From Amborella trichopoda (Eukaryota > Streptophyta > Magnoliopsida > Amborellales > Amborellaceae), in NCBI RefSeq assembly GCF_000471905.2, contig NW_006500355.1, positions 1,499,949 to 1,563,948 of the forward strand: DNA of 64,000 nt, given 5' to 3'. Positions 56,101 to 64,000 of the stretch are shown piece after piece. Within the stretch, counting starts at the first letter, position 1. Each line of letters begins with the position of its first letter. Position numbers and translations under genes: made by a program. The notes under the pieces are model-generated. The model saw only the letters and a list, made by a program, of their open reading frames with translations. It had not been told where the DNA came from and ran no database searches.

Positions 56101-58521
56101 TCATATGCATGCACAATTGTCTATGTTATTTGAAATTTGAAACTGTTATACTAGAATATTTTGGATCGACTTAATTAGTAGCTGTGCCTGGTTTTCCCCT
56201 TATTGTACTCAACTTGCTTTAGTGACATGATCTGTATAGGATACTAAGTTGTGATGTTTCCTTGTAGGTATTGAGTATCTATGAAAACTTCCTCTCGAAT
56301 TTGGACAGTCTTACTGTTCAAGTAACAGAAAAAGGAGTTTTGCAAGTTCTGTTTGACCTGCGGTTCATTTCAGACATTCTATCTGGCGGAGGAAAAGAAA
56401 TATCCTTTACTAATACCGACTCTAATGCCATGGGGACTGAGTTATTGAAAAAGATAATGTCTAGGCCTCCTAATAGGAGGAAACCTGTACCTCCTGTTCA
56501 GCCTGATTCTGCTACTAGAGATCGTGTGATGAAATTACTCAATAATCTTTCAGAGAGGCTGGATCCTATAGACTGGGCCACGTAAGCATATTAATGACAC
56601 TTCTTTTAGTGACTAAGAAGTTTCTTACCAAGAAAAGAAAAACTCACAATAAGAATATTCCTTTGTCTATTAGTACCATATGAAACTTTTTGAAACTGTT
56701 GTGGTCCTCTTCTTGAACATGCTTTTCAGCCAGCCTGATAGGAAGTGAAGTTGTGTTCTTGTTTTGAACTTACTCATGTTTTCAACTCTTTTCAAACAAA
56801 CACATTTCCATTGTCGACTATTACTTGTTTTAGGCTTATATGCTGAGGTTTGCAACTGGGCAGATATGAACCGTATCTTTGGGAGAATGCGAAGCAGTCA
56901 TATCAGCGACATGCAGTCCTGTTTGGATTCTTGGTACAGCTCAATCGTATGTACACTGATACTGTTCAAAAACTGCCTACAAATGCAGAGTCAAATATTT
57001 TGCGGTGTGCCACAATACCTCGTTTCCTGTTTCTTCCAATTGGGTATCTCTCAGACCATATTTTATTTTCCTTTTTTGTTTGGGTTGTTCAGTGGCAGGA
57101 GTCGAACTTGGGACAATGTGTTGTGAACAACTAATCAATAAATCCCAAGTCCGATTTCCATTTTCTCTACATGGGGCTCTTCATCTATTGTTTCTTATTT
57201 AATGTTGACTTCTCTTTTTCTTTTTCTTTGAAATTGTTAACTGTTAATGTTTGACTTCTCATTGTTGGTGAAGTTTTCTTATATTACTATCTGCCTGGAC
57301 TTACTATATGTGAGATACTAGCCTAATAATACCAATCCTAAAAAAGAAGGGATGGGCTCTAGAAACCAAAGTTTTGCAACTCCAGCTTTCAACTTTTTTA
57401 ACCAAATCAACTTGATTTGGTCAAAATAGGTGGACTCATTTTGTGCACACTATCCTGACTCAACTCCAATTGAGTGCTGAATATCAGTTGCAGAAGTGTC
57501 ATGGGCCTGCTTTAGACACCCAATCTGGAATATGAAATTGCCCAGGACCGCATATCCTTGTAGTTGGGAAAAGGCTATGATGATGATTATATCTTGTGCA
57601 TGTTTTCTGGAGAGTCCATCTTGTCTTCTTTTTTGTTTCCAATTCAGTCATTAGATATTATGCCTGCAATTTAGTTTCTTTTTGTTTGTTTTGTTAGATA
57701 GTTATAAATAACTGTGGTTGTCACGAGACATTTACAGTTATTTTTGTCATGCTTTTGATGGATACTGACAATGACAGTTATTGAAGGACACAAGGATTTC
57801 GATTATTAAAGATAACGTTACTATTACATGAAAATATGGGTTCTGCAGTTACTTATATTAATGAACAAAAAGGATGTGGTCATTTTCATCATGAAACAGT
57901 GGTAGATTTAATTGTATATAAAGCACTAATACATAAAAGAATGTCAGAGGTGAGAACCAACCTCTGGCATTCTTTGGTCAATGGTTTTCCCTATCAAGAA
58001 TCAGTTTTAGATGTGATGTATACTAGCACAAATGCATAAAAGTATGTCAGAGGTGAGAACTGGCCTGTGAATAAAAAAGAAGACTGGCTTTGGGTCATTG
58101 GGAAGTCAGGCTACATCACAGTATCATATCATAAATTGTGGGATTCACAGACATATTCTACTAGCATTAATTTTTCATTGCATCTTTAGAATCCCTAAAT
58201 AGTTGATGGCAGTGTTAAAAAATTCGGCTGCCTGGCTGCCCAGGCAGTCTAGGAAGGCCACCAAACTGAAGTGGCCCACCCCCAGGCAGTCATGTGCCTA
58301 GGCGGGTGGCTCGACCTGCCTAGTGCTACCCCATTAAAAGAAACCAAAAAAAAGGGGTAAAAAATGTAAGTCCCTTTGAAATAAAATATATAACAAGCAA
58401 AATCAAGGGCTAGAAAGAAGTGTGTTAAGCCCCTTAAAAGAAGGCAGCAGGGTTCAAGAGAGAGAGAAACACTTTAGAAAGAAAAACCCTAATTGCCTAT
58501 TAACGTTGCAGTGACCTTCCA

Positions 58522-58552
<31 letters not shown>

Positions 58553-61500
58553 CCCTGAACAAACAACAGCAGGTTGTCGCAAAAACAGCAGTGAGCAGGA
58601 GAGAGAACTTAAAAAACCAGAACCTCCATTAACATAGCAGAACCTCTCCTCTCTTTCTCTGTCTCTCTCTCTCTCTCTCCTCTTTTTTCTTCCGTAGTTC
58701 ACACCCTGAGGACAAAGATATAATGTAGGACTATAAAATATGACAAAATTACCTCATTTTTTGGAATTTCTAATGGTACCCCTCAGTCTTCTCTTCACAC
58801 TACTCTGGTTGTCCAAACCACCAAAGAAACCCTCCCAACACCTACACAGACAAAAAACCCACCAAACGACAATTACAACCCCACTTTAGGGCTGCCAGGG
58901 TTTTTAGGTGCCTGCCTGGGCGGCGGGATCTGAATTTTTCTACTTGATGATGAATTCAAGGCTTGAAACTAAAGAACATAACAGGAATATGCGAGAAAAT
59001 TTAAATGATGAATGTGACTAAATTTCAGCCATTTATAGAATAAAAGTAACTATGCAAATTCTTGCAGGAAAGGCACAAGTACCAGAAGTTAGGCAACAAT
59101 GATTGCTATGGGATTAGCTTTTTGCATTGTCTTGATTGCTAGAGTTACGTCAAAGTTTTTGTATATTCAATAGTCATCAGAAGGCTCAGTGGACCCAATA
59201 CCCGTCAACCCTTTGCAGAAAGCTGGGGATGTGGCATTGACTCTCTTCCCTCAACCTACCTTGGTTTGCCTCTTTTCTACTGTAAACCAAAAAAATCCCA
59301 GTGGAGCCACCTCATAGATAAATTTGACAGGAAGTTGGCATCATGGAAAGGGAGGTACCTCTCCCTGGCTGGTAGATTAACCTTAATAAAAGCAGCTCTA
59401 TCCGGTGTCCCCATCTTTCAAATGTCTCTCTTCCACCTTCCTGCTTCTGTAGCCTCATGTCTAGAACAATGGATGCAAAATTTTTTGTGGTCCGGAGAAG
59501 GGACTACCAAAAAAGACCATCTTTTAGCTCGGAACAGTGTGCCGACCCAAATCTGCGGGGGGTCTGGGGATCCAAAGCCTGAAAAAGAACAATCTTGCTC
59601 TATTATGCAAGTGGTGGTGGAGACTAGCCGCTCACGGTGGTCACTTGTGGCACCTCGTTCTAAGCCACAAATACCGTCTTTCCTCCTCACATTGGTCCAT
59701 CCCAGATTCTCAACCCCAAGCCGCCCCTGGTTTTTGGAGGCCAATCTCTCACTCCCTTCACCTCTTCAGAACCTATATTCGATTTCACCCCAGAAATGTT
59801 TCAAAAGTGCGATTCTGGCTTGACCTTTGGTTGGGTGGCTACCCCTATCGACTCAATTTCCACACCTTTTCTGCCTTGCCAGAAACCCTTCAGCCTCCAT
59901 CGAGGAGTTCTTTCCTTCCTCAGGCTCTTTCAAGATCTTGGAACCCCCACCTTCGCAGACCTTTGCGGGATGAGGAACTCTCCGCCTTCCTAGACTTATC
60001 ATCTGTCCTGTCCTCTTCTCACTCGCCATCTTAAGGGGAGGACAAAATTGGACTCCCTTCAAGGGTCTTCTCGGTCTCCTCTCTTTTCTGCAAACTCAAC
60101 CTGCCCCCCTTGGGGGACAGCTGCATGCCCACCCCTCAATCTCCAAAGCTTGGAACCCTTTCATCCCCCCCAGGATCCAGGTTTTCAACTGGCTTGCCCT
60201 GTGGGGTAGAGTCTTAAATTAATAGTGGACCAACTACAAAGGAGAGGAATGCAAACCCCAAATAGATGCGTGATGTACCTCTCTGCAGAGGAGACTAACG
60301 GTCACCTGTTATTCACTGCCCACTCATAGATAACATCTGGGGTGATACCCTTCAACTTTTCGGATGGGAATGGGTAAACCCTTTGTCCGTTCCCAATCTA
60401 TAGAAGCTTGCAGCCTTCCTGCCGTGGCCAAAATCTGGATCCTTGCTCTGGAAAGACACTGTTGTGGCGAATCTTTGGGCGATCTGGAAGGAGCGCAATA
60501 ACATAATATTTCATGGCCTTTTTGCACCCATCCACAAGATCAAGGAAATGATCAGGGGCCTAGTCATTTTCTGGGCCACAAATCATAGCCACTTCAAACT
60601 TTTATCACCCTCCGAGTTCCACCTAAATTGGGCCAACATCCTCTTACATAGGCCGAGGAAGGTGCCTTGTTCAGCTCTTTTGTGACCTCTCGAGATGGGC
60701 AGTATTAAGCTAAATTTTGATGGTTCCTCTTTGGGTAATCCTGGCCCGGCAGGAATTGGAGGCATATTCAGAAACCACGAGGGATGTGCCTGACTTATTG
60801 GGCAACGACTACCGATTCTACTGAGGCAGAGGCCCATGCCCTCCTCGAAGGTCTTCGGGGGTTCAACCACTCATGGGGCTCTTCCCTCATAGTAGAAGGG
60901 GACTAAAAAAACGTCATGTCTTGGGCCTCTTGCAAATCTCACCCACCTTGGAGACTATGGAACCCCTTTGACGAAATTACTGATCTTTGCAGGCATATGC
61001 TCTCCTGGGCTCATATCTTGAGGGAGGCCAATCAAGTAGCTGATGATATAGTGAAGCAAGGAGCCTCTTCGGGGTAGTCTCATTACCTGATAATCCTCGG
61101 CGCAGGCCGCTATGCATCTGTTTCTTTGGGTGTTTTCTTTTATTATCTAGTTTCCTAGGTGGCCTCTTTTCTGCTTTCTGTTTGTTTGTCACCCCCATCG
61201 GTGACGTTCTTTTGTTAGCCCGTCGGGGTCGTTTTGAAACTTTCTTTTCATCAATACAATGTTGGCATTATCAAAAAAAAATTCATCAGAAGGTGGATAC
61301 TTATAAGTACAATTTAGAGGCCACCATAGTGGAATGAAATTCCTAATCCAAATGCCTCGCCATATTCACTCACAAGGTAGCTATAAAGAAAATTTTACAT
61401 ATTAAAAAATTAGTGAAAATTTTCTAATTGGAACACTAAGGCTAGGGCTTGTAGTGTCTGGCATAAATGGTTCTTTGGTCACTGGCTTGTTGCGCTTCCA

Positions 61501-63519
61501 GTTTTTAGTGGTCACACCTTTTAATCAAGGAAAAATAGACCTCCAGTTAGGCACCTTGCTTTGTACGAATTTTGAAAGACAGCAGAGGTGCAGTTGGTTT
61601 CTAGTGGGTGTGAACTGCTTAATTTCTTTGGTAACATGAAGTGTTCCATCTTTATGAAGCAATTTGTTGAGGTGAACCAGTTGGTTGATGTTGAATATGG
61701 TTGCATGCTGTATTGTGGTTTTTGGGTAAAGGGAGGCTTGGAGATGGTATCTAAGAGCATATTGGAAGAAAATGGGGTGAAGTCTTTTTCACCTGATCTT
61801 GGGAAGTGGTTACTAAGGAGCCAATCTTTGTTAAACTTAGACGTCTTGACATAATGCAGGTGGTGACATGTACTTTGTGATGACTGGTTGGTGTTTGGAT
61901 TGTGTTTGTTAAGATGCACCATAAGACCGTGTGAGGTCCAGTTGAATAAAACAGCGGCTTTGTTTTAGAAAAAGCCATATATGGCTGATGACATTTAATT
62001 GGTGCTTTCCCAGCAATGGTGATCATTTTGGGTAGAGGGGATCAATAAACAGGAGTTTATTGTTTGCTAATAAACAGGAGTTTTCGTTTGCTAATAAACA
62101 GGAGTTTCTTGTTATAGACAAGTTTGGATGGGTCACTGATGTCTACAGATAAGGAGAGTATGATTTGAAGAGTTTTGGATCTAATACAGAGCCCACAGTA
62201 TAAACCAGTAAATTAAAAACTCAATCTCAACTCGGTGAAACTCGCCAAGTCAACTCTGCTCTCCCTCTTTCCTTGTTTTATGAATGAAAAAATTGGATTT
62301 ACTGAGTTTTTGGATAGGATAAAAGAAAAGGAAACCTTGAACATGAATGCAGTAGCACAAAAAACTTGGCCAGACGAATTAAACGCTGTACCTGTGGGGT
62401 TAGCCTTTTGCATTGTATTGATTGCTGGAGTTACTTCAAAGTTTCTTTATATTCTATATTCATCAGAAGGTACATACATATGAGTACAATTTAGAGGAAT
62501 GAGATTCCTAGTCCACATGGCTCGCCATATTCACTCACAAGGTAAATGAAGAAAATTTTACATGTCAAAGAATTAGTGAAAATTTATGAGCTTTTATTTT
62601 GTGATTGTTTAGGCTTCGTTTGTGAACACCCTAAATCCTTAGTGCGGCCCTCTGTTGCAAAAGTAAAATAGGAAAGAAAAGACCTTCTGAAGTCTAAGAG
62701 CAGTGGTGTCTTGAATAGCCGCTCAATAGCAGGAGGTGATATGGTTATCGATACCACCATAGCATTCTTAACTGCATTCGATCTCTATTGCAAGGAAAAC
62801 CACTTCCCAGAATTTAGCCTTCACTTCTTTCTTATGCTGCCATCCTCAATTCTATGCTGGATTTGTATGCATTATGCATTTTTTTTCTTCCACTTCTCAG
62901 ATAGTCTGCTTTCGGATCCCTGTGATTATTGAGTTCTTCTCTTGTGCATGTGTTACGGCTGTTTATTTATTTTATTTTCTATATTTTTGCACAATTGTTC
63001 TTTCAGCGATCCTGTGTTTTCGTCAAGAGGAACGTCTACGTCAACTGTTTCGGCTTCATCAGATGAATTATCTTCGAGGAGCTCTTGGAAAGCGTACTCC
63101 AATGGAGAACTCTCTCCAAGACTCAATTTTGATGACAACTCGAACTTTGGTGCAACCCCACTGCTGAAGTCATTGATGAGCCAGGTATAATTTGAATGGT
63201 TTAAGAAAACCGTGGGTAGTTTTGTTGTTTGTAGCTGAACTTCTGCGTGTCTTTTTTGTGTGTGCGTGAGAGAGAGATCATCTATCTAATCCCAACTTTT
63301 TGTATGCACACTAAATATGGTTTTTGGGTTTAAACACAGGTTGGAAGCAAATTTGGAGAGGGCACCCTCAGACTTGGTTCAATGCTCACTGATAGCCAAG
63401 TTGGTAGGCTCAAAGACCGATCGGCAGCTGCCATGTCCACCTTCGGGGACATGTTACCAGCCCAGGCAGCTGGTCTTCTTTCTTCATTTACAGCAGGGAC
63501 CACTAGGTATGATTCTTGA
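47197..63519 (+). CDS. COG1: Conserved oligomeric Golgi complex subunit 1
   Basis: Six in-frame exons: 47197-49344, 51280-51474, 56268-56581, 56864-57043, 63007-63184 and 63340-63519, giving 1064 aa, close to the roughly 1070 aa plant COG1. COG1 belongs to the Vps51-type tether family and links the two lobes of the COG complex, which tethers vesicles for retrograde traffic at the Golgi. Landmarks are [20 protein letters not shown] and [20 protein letters not shown] near the N-terminus (the region expected to form coiled coil), [29 protein letters not shown], then [11 protein letters not shown] starting exon 2, [15 protein letters not shown] across exons 3-4, and [14 protein letters not shown] plus [11 protein letters not shown] at the C-terminus. 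The first 2.1 kb is a single exon. The ATG at 47197 has a CCACC context; the next Met (47233) is an alternative. The last introns carry most of the transposon load. Confidence 0.94.
50069..50997. mobile_element. Non-autonomous hAT-like element with GCCTAGGCGG ends, in COG1 intron 1
   Basis: The ends are CAATGAACTAAAAGTCGGCT and, inverted, CAATGTTCAAAAATGCGGAG. Both continue into GCCACCTAGG/GCCTAGGCGG-rich subterminal stretches. A perfect 8 bp duplication GTTCTGTT flanks it (50061-50068 and 50998-51005), which is the hAT target length. The 929 bp between the ends encodes no transposase. Confidence 0.85.
51690..51855 (-). mobile_element. RTE-type LINE fragment, antisense, in COG1 intron 2
   Basis: The minus strand reads [20 protein letters not shown] then RPQWDKA, the conserved C-terminal segment of plant RTE proteins. 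TTATCCCATTGGGGTCGGCT on the plus strand marks the VADPNG-like box. Confidence 0.65.
51856..53611. other. COG1 intron 2, unclassified sequence
   Basis: ORFs on the minus strand near 53134-53521 and 52688-53063 are open for 60-100 residues but show no family motif. The words CTCTAGGTGATAACTTTCTA and CTCTAGGGCATAACCTTTCA about 115 bp apart hint at an old duplication. It may be a decayed transposon that I cannot place. Confidence 0.3.
53612..53995. mobile_element. MITE, GTTGCAACC family, copy 10
   Basis: GGAAAGAGTTTATATAACTT opens it. Internal blocks CTTGAAAACCCTCAAATTTA, GTCCATCTTGTAGCATATTA and GTTTTTATAGATCTGCTTGA follow the family order. It closes with GCCTTACTTTGATTGCTTAA near 53960. It lies in COG1 intron 2. 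Confidence 0.6.
54302..54676. repeat. Tandem duplication of about 187 bp in COG1 intron 2
   Basis: Two adjacent units share AATGAGGGACTTTGRTTTGG, ACTGGGTCAGACCTT, TTGACTCACTCTTTTTGGA and GGGGGCATGTTCCTGTTCCT followed by GATTTGGTGCCACACCC. The first ends near 54487 and the second near 54676. The second carries a small insertion (CCTCAG) and several substitutions. Confidence 0.85.
55085..55350 (+). mobile_element. RTE-type LINE 3' end in COG1 intron 2
   Basis: Read with stops, the frame gives RLRWSGHV, then [20 protein letters not shown], the usual RTE C-terminus, and GTGTAGCCAACCCCAAAGAG. It ends in TGATGATGATGATGATGAC (about 55330-55350), the typical simple-repeat tail of plant RTE elements. 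It is the longest of the RTE fragments in the window. Confidence 0.8.
55873..56077. repeat. Near-exact 102 bp tandem duplication in COG1 intron 2
   Basis: GGCACTTGGAGCTGTGCTTG begins at 55873 and again at 55975. Both units run through TTTGTAAATTATGGCCATGA to ATATGGTTGGAGATATT with no difference that I can see. It lies about 190 bp before exon 3. Confidence 0.9.
57480..57595 (+). mobile_element. Possible RTE tail fragment in COG1 intron 4
   Basis: GCCCAGGACCGCATATCCTT then GTAGTTGGGAAAAGGCTATGATGATGATTAT resembles the end of the RTE copies (AACCCCAATTAATTGGGAAA then GGCTAAAATGATGATGATG at 37.95 kb). It is short and diverged. Confidence 0.4.
58210..58946. mobile_element. Non-autonomous hAT-like element with GCCTAGGCGG ends, copy 2, in COG1 intron 4
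   Basis: The left end CAGTGTTAAAAAATTCGGCT continues into GCCTGGCTGCCCAGGCAG. The right end, inverted, is CAAGTAGAAAAATTCAGATC then CCGCCGCCCAGGCAGGC. The architecture matches the 929 bp copy in intron 1. The interior carries CT/GA microsatellites (58518-58547 and 58660-58680). No clean 8 bp duplication was found. Confidence 0.65.
59085..61435 (+). repeat. First copy of a duplicated intronic segment, split by an L1
   Basis: The parts 59085-59184 and 61283-61435 together match the second copy at 62370-62590. Shared blocks are GGRTTAGCYTTTTGCATTGT, TTGATTGCTRGAGTTAC, then past the L1 GAGTACAATTTAGAGG-like sequence, CTCGCCATATTCACTCACAA and TTAGTGAAAATTT. The L1 lies exactly between the two halves. 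Confidence 0.8.
59185..61282 (+). mobile_element. L1-type LINE, 5' truncated, with target-site duplication, in COG1 intron 4
   Basis: The 11 bp TCATCAGAAGG occurs immediately on both sides (59174-59184 and 61283-61293). The copy starts inside the reverse transcriptase C-terminus: [56 protein letters not shown]. It continues through a zf-RVT-like region and RNase H ([20 protein letters not shown] near 60708). It ends in an A run (61273-61281). It belongs to a subfamily different from the other two L1s here. Its longer open stretches (185 and 165 codons) suggest it is younger than the copy at 24.75 kb. Confidence 0.9.
62044..62112. repeat. Three-unit tandem repeat, period 24-25 bp
   Basis: AATAAACAGGAGTTT occurs at 62044, 62069 and 62093, separated by TTGTTTGCT-like spacers. 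It lies in COG1 intron 4 between the two copies of the duplicated segment. Confidence 0.85.
62235..62590 (+). repeat. Second, uninterrupted copy of the duplicated segment with a membrane-helix-like ORF
   Basis: The part from about 62370 matches the L1-split copy upstream. An ORF from 62281 (ATG) to 62483 reads [20 protein letters not shown], then a hydrophobic run [20 protein letters not shown]. It is not part of COG1 and is not flanked by convincing splice sites. It could be an inserted piece of another gene. I do not recognise the source. Confidence 0.5.
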
Positions 63520-64000
63520 ATGGCCGTGATGATGCCACATGGATCTCAATTGTGAATGCATGGTCTGGATTGGCCAGGGACTTTCGTATTGAGAGAGAGG
63601 GAGAGGGAGAGGGAGACGCCGATTGTGTATGTTCTTTTGTTGGATTCTATTTTTTTTTGTTGCTATAAAAGGAAATGAGAGAGCGTGTAAAAGCTTTTTG
63701 TCAGGGGAATAAGAGGCTTCATTCGGGTTCCATTTTTGATTTACTTGTGACCTTTGTATTTGTACATTGGATTGACTCTCTCTCTCTCTCTCTACCAAAT
63801 TTGCTTCCAACCTGAGTTCAAATCCATGGTGGGGATCACCTTCATTGTATACTTAACAGAGGATTAGATTTTTGAGATACAGTCTCTCTCTCTCTGCTTG
63901 ATTTAGCTTCCATTTTTATTTACATGTTTGTGATTTCAATGTGGTTGCACAATGGAAACGACTAGACATGATCTCTCTCCTCTCTCTCTCTCTCTCTCTC
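63520..64000 (+). other. COG1 3' UTR and flank with TC/GA microsatellites
   Basis: Sequence after the TGA holds GAGAGG repeats (63590-63615) and CT runs (63777-63793, 63882-63896, 63975-64000). No further gene is seen before the window ends. Confidence 0.5.

Noticed and set aside
57044-57202. Extension of COG1 exon 4 past 57043
   Set aside because: The conserved protein resumes at 63007 in phase, and the read-through residues do not fit the family.

Overview
The window looks like nuclear DNA from a flowering plant. Four intron-rich genes match angiosperm families. All four have TC-rich leaders, introns reach 6 kb, and spaces between genes are packed with old L1-type LINEs, RTE-type LINE 3' ends and several families of short inverted-repeat elements. 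The species cannot be named from the sequence. Gene identities come from remembered family similarity. Exon borders were placed by hand from GT/AG sites that keep the frame, so they are predictions. Two runs of N (16958-17029 and 36285-36543) are assembly gaps.

Layout. (1) 2365-10038, + strand: a SWIM zinc-finger protein with a MULE-transposase-like core and a long acidic repeat-rich tail, 7 coding exons, 1173 aa predicted. Intron 3 holds a 1.17 kb long-TIR element, and intron 4 holds a short MITE. (2) 10.0-22.4 kb: no intact gene. It holds short inverted-repeat elements, a degenerate Myb/SANT-like gene (14.1-14.9 kb, - strand) and an array of about 110 bp repeats with an inverted copy. (3) 22402-23837, - strand: a small two-exon gene, probably APC15 of the anaphase-promoting complex. 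(4) 24.75-29.42 kb: a nearly complete but decayed L1-type LINE. (5) 31887-39696, + strand: inositol 1,3,4-trisphosphate 5/6-kinase 4-like protein, 12 exons, 491 aa predicted. (6) 39.7-46.5 kb: nested elements and a second, minus-strand L1. (7) 47197-63519, + strand: COG1, a Golgi tethering subunit, 6 exons, 1064 aa predicted. Its introns hold two non-autonomous hAT-like elements, RTE fragments and a third L1 with clear target-site duplications.

The four genes do not form a pathway: possible DNA-binding/nuclear protein, cell-cycle ubiquitin ligase subunit, inositol phosphate kinase, and vesicle tether. The most unusual signals are a recurring MITE family (about ten copies) whose subterminal palindrome varies by paired changes; an L1 inserted into one copy of a duplicated intronic segment; a nested-element stack at 41.2-42.2 kb; and duplication of the 3' exons of the SWIM gene. 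No CRISPR, tRNA, rRNA or bacterial-type operon was seen.
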